A stretch of 64,000 bases of DNA from Corynebacterium xerosis NBRC 16721 = ATCC 373 (GCF_001552415.1 NZ_BCRD01000007.1:36487-100486); one strand, 5' to 3'; positions 54,333-64,000 are shown, counted from the first letter of the stretch. The notes: generated by a model from the sequence alone, not told the origin. A program made the numbers and translations.

Positions 54333-54989
54333 ATGCGCACCATCGCAGTCATCACGGCCGGTTTGTCGACTCCGTCGTCGACGCGGCAGCTGGCCGACAT
54401 GCTTTCCGACGCCACCGTCGCCGCCATCACGGCCCGCGGCGAGTCGGCGGAGGTGAAGGTCATCGAGGTCCGCGACCTCGCCCGCGATCTGGCCGACGCG
54501 TTCACGGTCGGCGGCCTGTCCTCGCAGCGCCTGGACGAGGCGCGGCGCACCGTCGCCTCGGCGGACGCGGTCATCGCGGTCACGCCGGTGTTCAAGGCCT
54601 CGTATTCGGGCCTGTTCAAGATGTTCGTCGATTCGCTTGACGACGACGCGCTGCGGTCCGTGCCCATCGTCCTCGGCGCGACCGCCGGCACGGCCCGCCA
54701 CTCGTTGGCGGTCGACCACGCGTTGCGCCCGCTGTTTTCCTACATGGGCGCCATGGTCGCGCCGACCGGCGTGTTCGCCGCCACCGACGATTTCGGCGCG
54801 GCGACGTTCACGGAGGGTACCGCTCCCCTGACCTCGCGCGTCTCCCGCGCCGCCGGCGAGCTGGCCGATCTGGTGCTGGCGCAGGGCGTCGGCGGTCTGG
54901 CGGCCGGTTCGACGCGCCGCTCGGGGTCGGGCGTGGAGGAGCCGTCGGGGCCGTCGTTCGGCGACCTGCTCAAGGGGCACCTGGGCTAG
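54333..54989 (+). CDS. LLM-partnered FMN reductase, CE1759 family
   Basis: A 218-residue NADPH-dependent FMN reductase with a flavodoxin-like fold: ITAGLSTPSSTRQLADML at the phosphate-binding loop, ADAVIAVTPVFKASYSGLFK (flavin-contacting), LGATAGTARHSLAVDHAL, and a Ser/Gly-rich C-terminal tail. It is 19 bases after the monooxygenase with AAAGGAG before the ATG, and the pair is a recognised partnered duo. A GCTTGACGACG copy at 54635-54645 uses a CTT codon to encode LDD. Confidence 0.9.
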   Translation: MRTIAVITAGLSTPSSTRQLADMLSDATVAAITARGESAEVKVIEVRDLARDLADAFTVGGLSSQRLDEARRTVASADAVIAVTPVFKASYSGLFKMFVDSLDDDALRSVPIVLGATAGTARHSLAVDHALRPLFSYMGAMVAPTGVFAATDDFGAATFTEGTAPLTSRVSRAAGELADLVLAQGVGGLAAGSTRRSGSGVEEPSGPSFGDLLKGHLG

Positions 54990-54999
54990 ATTCGGGGCC

Positions 55000-55878
55000 A
55001 TGCGAATCATCCCGAACATCTGGTTCGACGGCACCGCCCTCGAGGCCGCCGAGTTCTACGCAGGCGTCTTCCGGGAGGCGGTGGTCACGAAGATCGTCAC
55101 CTACCCCGAAGACGGCCTGCCCGACTTCCAGGCCCACATGGCGGGCAGGCCGCTGACCGTGGACGTCGAGATCCATGGTCGGCGGCTTTCGCTGATCAAC
55201 GCCGGCCCGGAGTTCCGGCCCAACCACTCCATCAGCTTCCTGCTCAACTTCGATCCGTCGCAGTACGACGGCGGCGTCGACGAGGCCACCGCTTACCTCG
55301 ATTCCGTCCACGACGCGCTCGTCGACGGCGGGGGCGTGATGATGGAGCTCGGCGAGTACCCCCACAGCGCTCGCTACGCCTGGATCCGGGATCGCTTCGG
55401 CGTGACGTGGCAGCTCATGCTCACGAATCCGTCGGGCGAGGATCGCCCGTTCCTGACGCCGTCGTTCATGTTCGGCGGAGCGAACCAGGACAAGGCCCGG
55501 GAGGCCACGGATTTCTGGATCTCGGTCATCGACGCCTCCGCCCGCGGCGCCCTCGTCGAATACGACCATGGCGCCGTGATGTTCACCGACTTCCGGCTCG
55601 CCGACGAGTGGTTCGCCGCCATGGATTCGGCGGTGCCGCAGGACACGACGTTCAACGAGGGCATCTCCCTGCTCGTCGAAGCCGAGCCCGGCGCCGAACT
55701 CGATCGCCTGTGGAATGAACTCTCTTCCGATCCTGCCGCCGAGCAATGCGGCTGGTGCAAGGACCGGTTCGGGGTGTCGTGGCAGGTCGTCCCGGAGAAC
55801 ATGGACGAGCTCATGACACGCCCCGGCGCCTACGGCACGCTGATGGGCATGAAGAAGATCGAGGCGGAAGAGTTCTGA
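55000..55878 (+). CDS. VOC-superfamily protein with two PhnB-like domains
   Basis: A 292-residue protein with a tandem pair of 3-demethylubiquinone-methyltransferase-like (glyoxalase/VOC) domains: the first starts IIPNIWFDGTALEAAEFY, the second PSFMFGGANQDKAREATDFW. Each ends with a DRFGVxWQ motif (DRFGVTWQLML, DRFGVSWQVVP). No clear metal-ligand set can be read. Family members may be antibiotic-resistance or isomerase-like proteins, but most lack a known function. The ATG is 10 bases after the FMN reductase stop, so co-transcription with the monooxygenase pair is likely. Confidence 0.85.
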   Translation: MRIIPNIWFDGTALEAAEFYAGVFREAVVTKIVTYPEDGLPDFQAHMAGRPLTVDVEIHGRRLSLINAGPEFRPNHSISFLLNFDPSQYDGGVDEATAYLDSVHDALVDGGGVMMELGEYPHSARYAWIRDRFGVTWQLMLTNPSGEDRPFLTPSFMFGGANQDKAREATDFWISVIDASARGALVEYDHGAVMFTDFRLADEWFAAMDSAVPQDTTFNEGISLLVEAEPGAELDRLWNELSSDPAAEQCGWCKDRFGVSWQVVPENMDELMTRPGAYGTLMGMKKIEAEEF

Positions 55879-55880
55879 CC

Positions 55881-56447
55881 ATGCTCCCCGACGACTCCTT
55901 CCTCGCGGCCACGGAGATCATCGACGCCGATGATCCCGCCGTGGCGGCGTTGGCCGCCGAGCTACGCGCCGACACCCCGGACGCCACCATCGCCGCGACG
56001 TTCGCCCATGTCCGCGACCGCATCGCGCACGTCGATGATGACGCCTCCGCGACGGACGCCGTCACCGGAACAATTGCAGTCTCAGCCTCCGAGACGCTCG
56101 CTGCGGGAGTCGGCCACTGCTTCTCCCAGTCGCACCTGTTGGCGGCGCTGCTGCGGGCCAACGGCATCCCCGCCGGGCTGCGCTACCAGGAGGTCGACGG
56201 GCCCGCGGGTGCCCCGGTCCTCCACGGCATCGTTTCCGTCTGGGCCCCCTACCTCTCCGCGACGGGCGGCTGGCTGCTGCTCGATCCCCGCTACCCCGCC
56301 GGCGATGCCCGACACTCGGGCCACGAGTGGCAGACCCGATCCCTGCAGCCGCCGTTCGAGCGCAACCTCCCGGAAATCCACCCCGACCCCTCGCCGGCGG
56401 TCGTCGCCGCGCTGCGCTCCGGCGGACCATTGCCCACGCAACCGTAA
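55881..56447 (+). CDS. transglutaminase-like domain protein
   Basis: A 188-residue protein with a transglutaminase/protease-like catalytic triad: Cys80 in AAGVGHCFSQSHLLAALL, His115 in VLHGIVSVW and Asp135 in WLLLDPRYP. The spacing matches bacterial transglutaminase-like domains, which include peptidases and amidases. No signal peptide is visible, so it is probably cytosolic. It begins two bases after the VOC stop (GACC-ATG) and is followed after 35 bases by sdaA. It may belong to the same transcript as the monooxygenase genes. Confidence 0.82.
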   Translation: MLPDDSFLAATEIIDADDPAVAALAAELRADTPDATIAATFAHVRDRIAHVDDDASATDAVTGTIAVSASETLAAGVGHCFSQSHLLAALLRANGIPAGLRYQEVDGPAGAPVLHGIVSVWAPYLSATGGWLLLDPRYPAGDARHSGHEWQTRSLQPPFERNLPEIHPDPSPAVVAALRSGGPLPTQP

Positions 56448-56482
56448 CGCCGCCGAAACGGCCGCTTTGTACTGTGGGCCGC

Positions 56483-57913
56483 ATGACCATCAGCGTCGTC
56501 GATCTGTTCAGCATCGGCATAGGCCCGTCCTCGTCGCACACCGTCGGCCCGATGCGCGCGGCCACCGCGTTCATGCGGGGGCTGGCCGACGCCGCCCCAC
56601 CCGACCTCGTGCACGTGGAGCTGCGCGGTTCACTGGCGGCGACCGGGCGGGGCCACGGCACGGATCGGGCGGTGGTCCTCGGGCTGGCCGGGCACGAACC
56701 GGCGACGGTCTCGCAGCACGCCGAACCGCTGCCCGGCGCCGACGTCCCCACCGAGGGAATCGCCTCCGGGCCGATGGGTGACGTGGCCTACCGGATCACC
56801 TTCGACACCTCGGAAATTGCGGGGCACCCCAATGGGATGATCTTCACCGCCCACACCGGTGGCGAGGCGTTCACGCAGGAGTGGTTCTCCGTCGGCGGCG
56901 GCTTCGTCCTGTCCGGCGAAGACATGGCGGCGCTGCGGGGAGGCGACGGTGCGGGGGAACTCGGCGCGGGCGTCACCACCACCGGCCGCGGTGGAGACGT
57001 GCCCCACCCCTTCACCACCGGCGACGAACTGCTGGCGCAATGCCGCGACCACGGGCTCGACATCTCCGACGTGATGGCCGCCAATGAGGCCGCGCTGCAT
57101 GGCGGGACGGTGGGCATCGCCAGGCATCTCGATGCCGTGTGGCGCACCATGCGCGAGTGCATGGACAACGGGATTGACGCGGCCGACGTCAACGGCGGCA
57201 TCCTGCCCGGCGGCCTCGGGGTGCGGCGGCGCGCCCCGGACCTGCACGGGCAGCTCACCGAGATCCGCTCCGACGACGGCGAGGGCACCCACGCCGACGC
57301 GCTGTCGGCGATGGAATGGGTGAATCTGTGGGCGCTGGCGGTCAATGAAGAGAATGCCGCCGGCGGACGCGTGGTCACGGCGCCGACCAACGGTGCGGCG
57401 GGGATCATCCCGGCGGTGATGCGCTACGCGCTCGACCACGTCGTCGGGTTCACGCCCGAAGCCGCCCGGCGGTTCCTGCTCGCGGCCGGCGCGATCGGCA
57501 TCGTGGTCAAGGAGAACGCCTCGATCTCCGGGGCCGAAGTCGGCTGCCAGGGCGAGGTCGGGTCGGCGGCGGCGATGGCCGCGGCCGGTCTGTGCGAGGT
57601 CATGGGCGGCGAGCCCCGTCAGGTGGAGAATGCCGCCGAAATCGCCCTCGAACACAATCTTGGGCTGACGTGCGATCCGGTCGGGGGCCTGGTGCAGATC
57701 CCCTGCATCGAGCGCAACGCCGTCGCAGCGGTGCAGGCCATCAACGCCGCGAGGCTGGCGCGGCTCGGCGACGGCGACCACGCGGTGACGCTCGACGAGG
57801 CCGTGCGCACCATGGCCGCCACCGGCCGCGACATGATGACCAAGTACAAGGAGACCTCCACCGGGGGTCTCGCCATCGAACTGAAGATGCCCGTCAACCG
57901 GACGGAGTGCTGA
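56483..57913 (+). CDS. sdaA: L-serine ammonia-lyase (iron-sulfur)
   Basis: Deaminates L-serine to pyruvate and ammonia through a [4Fe-4S] cluster. The 476-residue single-chain enzyme joins the beta domain (SVVDLFSIGIGPSSSHTVGP, then MGDVAYRITFDTSEIAGHPN) and the alpha domain, where the cluster cysteines lie in SGAEVGCQGEVGSAAAMAAA and CDPVGGLVQIPCIERN. GRDMMTKYKETSTGGLA ends the protein. The start ATG 56483 gives the family N-terminus MTISVVDLFSIG. It converges on hisS with a six-base gap, so any terminators must lie inside coding sequence. Confidence 0.96.
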   Translation: MTISVVDLFSIGIGPSSSHTVGPMRAATAFMRGLADAAPPDLVHVELRGSLAATGRGHGTDRAVVLGLAGHEPATVSQHAEPLPGADVPTEGIASGPMGDVAYRITFDTSEIAGHPNGMIFTAHTGGEAFTQEWFSVGGGFVLSGEDMAALRGGDGAGELGAGVTTTGRGGDVPHPFTTGDELLAQCRDHGLDISDVMAANEAALHGGTVGIARHLDAVWRTMRECMDNGIDAADVNGGILPGGLGVRRRAPDLHGQLTEIRSDDGEGTHADALSAMEWVNLWALAVNEENAAGGRVVTAPTNGAAGIIPAVMRYALDHVVGFTPEAARRFLLAAGAIGIVVKENASISGAEVGCQGEVGSAAAMAAAGLCEVMGGEPRQVENAAEIALEHNLGLTCDPVGGLVQIPCIERNAVAAVQAINAARLARLGDGDHAVTLDEAVRTMAATGRDMMTKYKETSTGGLAIELKMPVNRTEC

Positions 57914-57919
57914 GCTCCC

Positions 57920-59206
57920 CTAACTAAGGCGCGCCTGCAGCTGGGCGACGACGTCGTCAAGCGCCACCGCGTGCTGCTCATGCGCGGTCAAGTCCTTGAG
58001 CTGGACCTCGCCGGCCTCCAGCTCGGACTCGCCGAGCACCAGGGCAAACCGGGCGTCGGCACGGTCCGCGCCCTTCATCGCACCCTTGAGGCCACGGCCG
58101 CCGTAGGACATGTCGGAGCTGATCCCCGCATTGCGGAGCTTGCCGACGAGCACCGCCATCGCGCGAGAGGCGTCCTCGCCCAGGGCCACGCCGTAGACGT
58201 CGACGCGGCGCTCGTCGCCGAAGGTCTTGCCTTCGGTCTCCAGGGCCAGCAGGGCGCGGTCGACGCCGAGGCCGAAGCCGATGCCGGAGAGTTCCTGGCC
58301 ACCGAGCTGCGCCATGAGGCCGTCGTAGCGGCCGCCGCCGCCGATGCCGGACTGCGCGCCGAGGCCGTCGTGGACGAACTCGAAACAGGTCTTGGTGTAG
58401 TAATCCAGGCCGCGGACCATGCGCGGGTTGATCACGTACTCGACGCCCATGTCGTCGAGGAGGCCGGTGACCGTCTCGAAGTGGGTGCGGCATTCCGGCG
58501 ACAGGTGGTCGAGCATGAGCGGCGCGTCGGCGGTCATCTCCTTGACCTCCGGGCGCTTGTCGTCGAGGACGCGCAACGGGTTGAGCTCGGCGCGCCGGCG
58601 GGTTTCCTCGTCCAGCGGCAGGCCGAAGAGGAAATCCTGCAGCTTGCGGCGGTACTCAGGGCGGCAGGAATCGTCGCCCAGCGAGGTCAGCTCCAGGCGG
58701 TGGCCCGTCAGGCCGATGCCCCGGAACGACGCGTCGGCCAGCGCCACGACCTCGGCGTCCAGGGCCGGGTCGTCGACGCCGATGGCCTCGACGCCGACCT
58801 GCTGCAGCTGGCGGTACCGGCCGGCCTGCGGGCGCTCGTAGCGGAAGAACGGGCCGGCGTAGGACAGCTTCACCGGCAGCTGGCCGCGGTCGAGGTTGTG
58901 CTCGATGACGGCGCGCATGACGCCGGCGGTGCCCTCCGGGCGCAGCGTCACGGAGCGGTCGCCGCGATCGGCGAAGGTGTACATCTCCTTGGACACGACA
59001 TCCGTGGACTCGCCGACGCCGCGGGCGAACAGGCCCGTGTCCTCGAACACCGGCAGCTCGATGTGCTCGTAGCCGGCCAGGCGGGCGCGATGCTGCAGGT
59101 AACCGCGCACTGCCTCGAAGGCGCGCGAGTTCGGCGGCACGTAGTCCGGCACGCCCTTCGGGGCGGTGAAGGGTCGGATCTTCTGCTTCTTCTGCTGCTC
59201 GGTCAC
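57920..59206 (-). CDS. hisS: histidyl-tRNA synthetase
   Basis: Charges tRNA-His. The 428-residue class II enzyme has [20 protein letters not shown] (motif 2 region), [22 protein letters not shown], the histidine-binding [19 protein letters not shown] and [14 protein letters not shown] (motif 3 region), then a C-terminal anticodon-binding domain. Start ATG 59206. It lies 10 bases after the MBL gene. A GCTTGACGACG copy on the coding strand at 57952-57962 encodes ALDD near the end. Confidence 0.97.
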   Translation of the reverse strand: MTEQQKKQKIRPFTAPKGVPDYVPPNSRAFEAVRGYLQHRARLAGYEHIELPVFEDTGLFARGVGESTDVVSKEMYTFADRGDRSVTLRPEGTAGVMRAVIEHNLDRGQLPVKLSYAGPFFRYERPQAGRYRQLQQVGVEAIGVDDPALDAEVVALADASFRGIGLTGHRLELTSLGDDSCRPEYRRKLQDFLFGLPLDEETRRRAELNPLRVLDDKRPEVKEMTADAPLMLDHLSPECRTHFETVTGLLDDMGVEYVINPRMVRGLDYYTKTCFEFVHDGLGAQSGIGGGGRYDGLMAQLGGQELSGIGFGLGVDRALLALETEGKTFGDERRVDVYGVALGEDASRAMAVLVGKLRNAGISSDMSYGGRGLKGAMKGADRADARFALVLGESELEAGEVQLKDLTAHEQHAVALDDVVAQLQARLS

Positions 59207-59216
59207 CCGGGCAACC

Positions 59217-59900
59217 TTACTTCACCTGCGCGAGGAACGGATTATGGGCCTTCTCCTGCCCGATCGTCGACGTCGGGCCGTGGCCGGGCAGGATGGCCAG
59301 GTCGTCGTCAAGCGGGAGCACGCGGTTCTTCAGCGAGTCCATCATCGCCTGCGGATCGGCGCCCGGCAGATCCGTGCGCCCGATCGAGCCCGCGAAGAGC
59401 ACGTCGCCGGAAAACACGATCTCGTCGCCGCCGTCGCGGGCGCGCAGCATGACGCAGCCCGGTGAATGCCCCGGCGCGTGGATGACCTCGAAGGCCAGGC
59501 CCGCGAACTTGACCTCCTCGCCGTCGTCGAGGTCGTGGATGTCGCTCGGCGGCACCATCTCGGCGACGTTGAACATCTTGCCCAGGCTCAGGCCCGCGCC
59601 GATGAGCGGGTTGTCCAGCATGAAGCGATCGTGCGGGCTGATGTACACCGGGATCCCCCACTCGCGCGAGACCTCGCCGACGTCGCGGGTGTGGTCGATG
59701 TGTCCGTGGGTCAGCAGCACGGCCTCCGGCTCGAGGTTGCGCTGCTCGCACTCCGCCTTCAGCCGCCCCAGCGCGTCCATGCCCGGATCGATGATGACCA
59801 CGGGGATCGGGCCGTCTGCGGCGTCCGCCTCCATCGAATGGCCGGTGGCGACGTAGCAGTTGGTCTCGAGCGGACCGGCGGGGAAACCGATGATCTCCAT
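59217..59900 (-). CDS. MBL-fold hydrolase (glyoxalase II-like)
   Basis: A 227-residue metallo-beta-lactamase-fold protein with THGHIDH at 64-70, [27 protein letters not shown] and [20 protein letters not shown], the full two-metal ligand set of glyoxalase II-like enzymes. It could hydrolyse hydroxyacyl-thioesters; the mycobacterial orthologue is also next to hisS, but its substrate is unproven. Start ATG 59900 follows a poor ribosome-binding site. The minus-strand reading frame runs open far upstream through the ppiA complement; that part is not coding. Confidence 0.93.
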   Translation of the reverse strand: MEIIGFPAGPLETNCYVATGHSMEADAADGPIPVVIIDPGMDALGRLKAECEQRNLEPEAVLLTHGHIDHTRDVGEVSREWGIPVYISPHDRFMLDNPLIGAGLSLGKMFNVAEMVPPSDIHDLDDGEEVKFAGLAFEVIHAPGHSPGCVMLRARDGGDEIVFSGDVLFAGSIGRTDLPGADPQAMMDSLKNRVLPLDDDLAILPGHGPTSTIGQEKAHNPFLAQVK

Positions 59901-60062
59901 GGGGCTCCAATCGGAAAGGGCGGCGCAGCGTTTCGTCGAACATACTACTTCGCCCCGCCGATCCCGCTGCACCACCCCGCCGCCCGTGCAGGGCATAATG
60001 TCACGGCAGACGGCCGGGACACCGGCCGACCGCCAACGGATACGCCAGCGAAAGAGGTAGCA

Positions 60063-60899
60063 GTGCAGGGCAACGAACAGCGACGCCGCGAGGCGATGAA
60101 GAATCTCGAGCGCGAGCTGGGCCGCCGCGACCGCGCGGAGAAGGCCAAGCCGCTGGGCGTCGTCGTCACCACGCTGGCCATCCTGGTCGCCCTGGTCGGC
60201 GGCATCTGGTTCCTGACCACCATGGGCGACGACGAGGACGACCTCACCGCCAGCGAGACGGAAACCACCAGCCCCGAGCTGACCCCGCTGGCCATGGCCC
60301 GCGCCGAGGCCCTGCCCGACACGGTGACCTGCGAGTACCCGGCCGGCGGCGGCGAAGCGGCCAAGGACGTCTCCACCCCGCCGACCGATGGCATCGCCAC
60401 CACCGGCACCGTCACGGTCACGCTCAAGACCAACAACGGCGACGTCCCCATGGAGCTCGACCGCTCCATGTCCCCCTGCGCGGTCAACGCCATCGAGCAC
60501 CTGGCCAAGGAGGGCTACTACGACGACACGGTCTGCCACCGCATGACCACCGGCCGCCTCAACGTCCTGCAGTGCGGCGACCCGACGGGCTCCGGCGCCG
60601 GCGGCCCGGGCTTCACCTTCGCCGACGAGTACCCCGCCGACGAGTCCGAGCCGACCGACTCGGTCATCTACCCCGAGGGCTCCATCGCCATGGCCAACTC
60701 CGGCCCTGACACAAATGGCTCGCAGTTCTTCCTCAACTACGGCCCCGGCCAGCTCCAGCCGAACTACTCCATCCTGGGCACCATGACTCCGGAGGGACTG
60801 GACGTGGTCAAGGGAATCAGCGAGAAGGGCATCGAAGGCGGACAGACCGACGGCAAGCCCGCCGAAGAGGTCCGCATCGAGTCCGCCACGGTCTCGTAG
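60063..60899 (+). CDS. ppiA: membrane-anchored cyclophilin-type peptidyl-prolyl isomerase
   Basis: A 278-residue PPIase. Residues 1-30 are charged, then one transmembrane helix (VVVTTLAILVALVGGIWFLT), an acidic/Thr-rich linker, and an extracytoplasmic cyclophilin domain from about residue 115 (TVTVTLKTNNGDVPMELDRS, VCHRMTTGRLNVLQCGDPTG, MANSGPDTNGSQFFLNYG). The usual catalytic Arg-Phe lead reads CHRMTTG, and the Asn-Gly-Ser-Gln-Phe-Phe motif is intact. The start is GTG 60063 with AAGAGG upstream. A terminator follows. In actinobacteria the protein helps fold exported proteins. Confidence 0.93.
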   Translation: MQGNEQRRREAMKNLERELGRRDRAEKAKPLGVVVTTLAILVALVGGIWFLTTMGDDEDDLTASETETTSPELTPLAMARAEALPDTVTCEYPAGGGEAAKDVSTPPTDGIATTGTVTVTLKTNNGDVPMELDRSMSPCAVNAIEHLAKEGYYDDTVCHRMTTGRLNVLQCGDPTGSGAGGPGFTFADEYPADESEPTDSVIYPEGSIAMANSGPDTNGSQFFLNYGPGQLQPNYSILGTMTPEGLDVVKGISEKGIEGGQTDGKPAEEVRIESATVS

Positions 60900-60946
60900 G
60901 CCACGGTCTCCCACTTCCGTAAACCAGTCCCGCTTCACGACGGCCA

Positions 60947-60980
60947 CCGACCCCGCACATCACTGTGCGGGGTCGGTTTT
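60947..60980 (+). terminator. intrinsic terminator of ppiA
   Basis: A 12-bp stem (CCGACCCCGCAC/GTGCGGGGTCGG) with a six-base loop followed by TTTT. The wider region carries GCTTCACGACG at 60932-60942 and its near inverse CGTCGTAAAGC at 60981-60991, so the outer stem is built from two near-copies of the recurrent motif. Confidence 0.75.
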
Positions 60981-61026
60981 CGTCGTAAAGCAATCGCGTG
61001 CGGAACAGATGCGTGAGTGAAGCGCC

Positions 61027-63288
61027 CTACCCGCCGCTGGTGACGCGGAAGACGTCGTAGACACCCTCGATGCCGCGCAGCACCGAGATGATGTAGCCGA
61101 GCTGCTTGATGTCCGAAACCTCGAACGTGAAGCGCATGACGGCCACGCGATCCTCCGCCGTGTGCGAGGACGTCGCGATGATGGAGACCTTCTGCTCGCT
61201 GATGGTGCGCGTGATCTCCGACAGCAGACCGTGGCGGTCCAGGGCCTCGATCTGCACGGTGACCGTGAAGACCGCGCCCGAGGAGTCGCTGGCCCACTCG
61301 ACGTCGATGAGGCGTTCCGGCTCCTCCTTGAGCTTCGCCGCATTCGTGCAGTCCGTGCGGTGCACGCTGACGCCGCCGCCGCGGGTGACGAAACCGAAGA
61401 TCTCGTCGCCCGGCACCGGGGTGCAGCACTTGGCGAGCTTGGCCATCATGTCCGCCGAGCCGGCGACCAGGACGCCGGCGCCGTCGGCGCGGCGGCGCTT
61501 CTCCGGGGCCTGCAGCTTCGACAGCGGCGTGCGGGCCGCCAGCTGGTCCTCGGCGTCGTCCTGGCTGGAGAACTGCGCCATCAGGCGGTTGGTGACGTGC
61601 TTGGCGCTCACCGCGCCCTCGCCGATGGCCGTGTACAGCGCGTCGACGTCGGCGTAATGCAGCTCGGAGGCGATCTGCTTCATCGTCCGCGGCGTGAACA
61701 GGCGGTGCATGGGCAGGCCACCGCGCTGGACCTCCGCGGCCAGGGCGTCGCGGCCGGCGTCGAGCGCCTCCTCTCGGCGTTCCTTGGCGAACCACTGGCG
61801 GATCTTCGCCTTGGCCCGCGGGGACTTCACGAACGCCGCCCAGTCCTTCGACGGTCCGGAATGCGCGTCCTTCGAGGTGAAGACCTCGACGCGATCGCCG
61901 GTCTTCAGCGCCGACTCCAAGGCCACGAGCTTGCCGTTGACCTTCGCGCCGATGCAGCGGTGACCGATCTCGGTGTGGACCGCGTAAGCGAAGTCGACCG
62001 GGGTGGCGTCGACCGGCAACGTCATGACGTCGCCCTTCGGCGTGAACACGAAAATCTCGTTCGACGCGAGGTCGTAGCGCAGCGAATCCAGGAACTCGTT
62101 GGGGTCGGCGGCCTCGCGCTGCCAATCCAGGAGCTGGCGCATCCACGCCATCTGGTCGACCTCGGCGGCGTCGCCCTTGTGCGAGCCCTTGGTCTCTTTG
62201 TACCGCCAATGCGCAGCAATGCCGTATTCGGCGTTGTAGTGCATCTCGTGGGTGCGGATCTGCACCTCCAGCGCATTGCCGCCCGGGCCGATCACCGTGG
62301 TGTGCAGCGACTGGTACACGCCGAAGCGCGGGGCCGAGATGTAGTCCTTGAAGCGGCCCGGCATCGGCTGGTACAGCGAATGCACCGCGCCCATGGCGGC
62401 GTAACAATCCTTGGTGGTGTCGACCAGGACGCGGATGCCCACCAGGTCGAAGATCTCGTCGAACTCGTGGCCGCGCACGATCATCTTCTGGTAGATCGAC
62501 CAATAGTGCTTCGGCCGGCCCATGACGGTCGCCTCGATGTGGGCGGAGCGCAGATCGGCGGTGATCTCGTCGGAGACCTGCTTCAGGTAGCGGTCGCGCT
62601 GCGGCGCACGGTCGGCGACCAGGCGCACGATCTCGTCGTACTTCTTCGGGTACAGGATGGCGAAGGACAGGTCCTCCAGCTCCCACTTGACGCTGGCCAT
62701 GCCCAGGCGGTGCGCCAGCGGGGCGATGACCTCGAGGGTCTCGCGGGCCTTCTTCGCCTGCTTCTCCGGCGGCAAGAAGCGCATGGTGCGCATGTTGTGC
62801 AGGCGGTCGCAGACCTTGATCACCAGCACGCGCGGGTCCTGGCTCATGGCCACGACCATCTTGCGCACGGTCTCGCCCTCTGCGGCCGAACCCAGGGCGA
62901 CCTTGTCCAGCTTGGTCACGCCGTCGACCAGCCGCGCGACCTCCGGGCCGAAATCGCCGGTCAGGTCATCGAGCGAATAGTCGGTGTCCTCCACCGTGTC
63001 GTGGAGCAGCGCCGCGACCAGCGTCGTGGTGTCCATGCCGATCTCCGCGGCGATGGTCGCCACGGCCAGCGGATGGGTGATGTACGGCTCCCCCGACTTT
63101 CGCTTGACGCCCTCGTGGAGCTTCTCCGCGACGTCGTAGGCCCTCTGCAGCTGCGACAGGTCGGCGCGCGGATGGACCTCCCGGTGGATGGCCACCAGCG
63201 GATCCAGGACCGGATTGACCTTCGTCCGAGCGCCGGTCAGGCTGCGGGCCAGGCGGGCGCCGTAGCGGCGCGGCGACCGTTCAGCCAT
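61027..63288 (-). CDS. rel: bifunctional (p)ppGpp synthetase / hydrolase
   Basis: The stringent-response enzyme. The 753-residue protein has an N-terminal HD hydrolase ([32 protein letters not shown]), a synthetase domain ([33 protein letters not shown]), then TGS, zinc-finger ([20 protein letters not shown]) and ACT domains. Both catalytic sets look intact, so it is the long bifunctional Rel of actinobacteria. ATG 63288 overlaps apt by eight bases; ATG 63300 is an alternative with a longer overlap. Regulation by amino acid supply is expected through the TGS-ACT part. Confidence 0.96.
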   Translation of the reverse strand: MAERSPRRYGARLARSLTGARTKVNPVLDPLVAIHREVHPRADLSQLQRAYDVAEKLHEGVKRKSGEPYITHPLAVATIAAEIGMDTTTLVAALLHDTVEDTDYSLDDLTGDFGPEVARLVDGVTKLDKVALGSAAEGETVRKMVVAMSQDPRVLVIKVCDRLHNMRTMRFLPPEKQAKKARETLEVIAPLAHRLGMASVKWELEDLSFAILYPKKYDEIVRLVADRAPQRDRYLKQVSDEITADLRSAHIEATVMGRPKHYWSIYQKMIVRGHEFDEIFDLVGIRVLVDTTKDCYAAMGAVHSLYQPMPGRFKDYISAPRFGVYQSLHTTVIGPGGNALEVQIRTHEMHYNAEYGIAAHWRYKETKGSHKGDAAEVDQMAWMRQLLDWQREAADPNEFLDSLRYDLASNEIFVFTPKGDVMTLPVDATPVDFAYAVHTEIGHRCIGAKVNGKLVALESALKTGDRVEVFTSKDAHSGPSKDWAAFVKSPRAKAKIRQWFAKERREEALDAGRDALAAEVQRGGLPMHRLFTPRTMKQIASELHYADVDALYTAIGEGAVSAKHVTNRLMAQFSSQDDAEDQLAARTPLSKLQAPEKRRRADGAGVLVAGSADMMAKLAKCCTPVPGDEIFGFVTRGGGVSVHRTDCTNAAKLKEEPERLIDVEWASDSSGAVFTVTVQIEALDRHGLLSEITRTISEQKVSIIATSSHTAEDRVAVMRFTFEVSDIKQLGYIISVLRGIEGVYDVFRVTSGG

Positions 63289-63862
63289 TCTCCGCCCCAT
63301 CGGCGGAGTCGGCGGAGCCGGTCGAATCGGCGCCGTTGACCACGTAGAGAGGCAGATCCGACAGCTTCTCGCGTCCGCCCAGGCCCGGCACCTCCAGCAC
63401 GGCGCAGAGGCCGGTGACCTCGGCGCCGCACTTCTCCAGCAGCGCCCGGGCCGCGGCCATGGTGCCGCCGGTGGCCAGCACGTCGTCGACCAGGACGACC
63501 CGCTTGCCCCGCAGATCCAGACCCGACGCCGGAATCTCCAGCGCCGCGGACCCGTATTCCAGGTCATAGGACTCGGTGTGCACCGGCGGGGGCAGCTTGC
63601 CCTTCTTGCGCACCGCCAGCACGCCGAGCTCCATGCGGTAGGCCACCGCCGAGCCGATGAGGAAACCGCGGGCGTCCAGGCCACCGATCACGTCCGCACC
63701 GAATTCGGTGCACGCCTCCGCGACCTCGTCGACGATGAGGCGGAATCCCTCGGGATCCGCGAGCACCGGTGTCAGGTCCTCGAAAAGGACGCCGGCGGTC
63801 GGGAAATCGGGCACCAGGCGAATCAGGTCGTCCAGTGCGGCCCGCGCGTTCTCATATGCCAC
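63281..63862 (-). CDS. apt: adenine phosphoribosyltransferase
   Basis: Salvages adenine to AMP with PRPP. The 193-residue product has [38 protein letters not shown], the PRPP loop [19 protein letters not shown], and an extra C-terminal run [16 protein letters not shown]. The start is GTG 63862 with AGGA about nine bases upstream. It overlaps rel by eight bases; apt-rel pairing is conserved in actinobacteria, linking purine salvage to (p)ppGpp synthesis. Confidence 0.96.
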   Translation of the reverse strand: MAYENARAALDDLIRLVPDFPTAGVLFEDLTPVLADPEGFRLIVDEVAEACTEFGADVIGGLDARGFLIGSAVAYRMELGVLAVRKKGKLPPPVHTESYDLEYGSAALEIPASGLDLRGKRVVLVDDVLATGGTMAAARALLEKCGAEVTGLCAVLEVPGLGGREKLSDLPLYVVNGADSTGSADSADGAENG

Positions 63863-63911
63863 GGGGATCCTCGCTTTCAGGGAAACGGGAGCATGACGGA
63901 TGCAAAAATTG

Positions 63912-63927
63912 CGTTGTCGGGACAACG
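63912..63927. promoter_or_regulatory. inverted repeat upstream of apt
   Basis: CGTTGTC-GG-GACAACG is a 7-bp inverted repeat with a two-base spacer, 50-65 bases before the apt start. It could be an operator or the 5' stem of the leader; no known regulator motif matches it. Confidence 0.35.
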
Positions 63928-63974
63928 TTACCCTCATCTTTCCACGTCCCGTGACTGCAAAAGCCATCGGCCCG

Positions 63975-64000
63975 CGCGGGAAGCCGGTGAGCTTCCCGCG
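63975..64000. terminator. hairpin at the right edge
   Basis: CGCGGGAAGC/GCTTCCCGCG with a six-base loop lies at the very end of the window and may belong to the next minus-strand gene upstream of apt. A weak TTTT follows on the minus strand about 17 bases further on. Bases 63863-63974 contain no supported gene. Confidence 0.4.

Noticed and set aside
59901..60947. Minus-strand frame continuing upstream of the MBL gene through the ppiA complement
   Set aside because: ppiA on the plus strand has full domain evidence; the minus-strand extension has none.

Overview
The window is a G+C-rich stretch of core chromosome from an actinobacterium, almost certainly a Corynebacterium or close relative. 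The evidence is the glycolytic order gap-pgk-tpiA followed directly by ppc, the whiA-yvcK-rapZ-uvrC block, the actinobacterial integration host factor mihF, a PriA without helicase motifs, an LLM monooxygenase/FMN reductase pair of the kind first named from C. efficiens, and frequent GTG starts. I assign 59 protein-coding genes, one of them cut by the left edge. I see no rRNA, tRNA, CRISPR array, prophage or insertion sequence.

Layout. 1-49 kb is almost entirely minus-strand. It holds ppc-tpiA-pgk-gap; whiA-yvcK-rapZ-uvrC; a PH-domain membrane protein with ribH-ribBA-ribE-ribD and rpe; rsmB-fmt-def-priA-metK; coaBC-rpoZ; gmk-mihF; the pyrimidine operon pyrR-pyrB-pyrC-carA-carB-pyrF; ppk2; nusB-efp-pepQ; the shikimate cluster aroQ-aroB-aroK-aroC-(prepilin peptidase)-aroE; mltG-ruvX-alaS; rarA; a kinase-like protein; and aspS. 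49-57.9 kb is a mixed, more accessory region: a zinc metallopeptidase, a DUF4112 membrane protein, a HEPN-like/CBS protein, a DUF222-HNH (13E12-type) protein, the flavin monooxygenase pair, a VOC protein, a transglutaminase-like protein and sdaA. 57.9-64 kb returns to core genes: hisS, an MBL hydrolase, ppiA, rel and apt.

How the genes work together. The first 24 kb supplies central glycolysis, cell-envelope and division regulators, riboflavin, formyl-Met-tRNA, SAM and CoA. The pyr operon makes UMP under probable PyrR translational control. The aro cluster carries out most of the shikimate pathway. Translation (efp, alaS, aspS, hisS), transcription (nusB, rpoZ) and stringent-response genes (rel, apt) fill the rest. 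Stop/start overlaps of 1-4 bases are common and point to translational coupling in the rib, pyr and aro operons.

The most unusual signal is not a gene. The 11-mer GCTTGACGACG occurs ten times exactly, on both strands, in several reading frames and between genes. A sister form, GCTTTGCGACGGCCC, occurs two to three times. A simple base-composition model predicts far fewer than one copy of the 11-mer. Other notable signals are a stem-loop at each inner junction of the glycolytic operon (one a perfect 44-bp palindrome), a PyrR-loop-like hairpin before pyrR, a GlxR-like site before gap, and a compound terminator with a UUCG loop after gmk.
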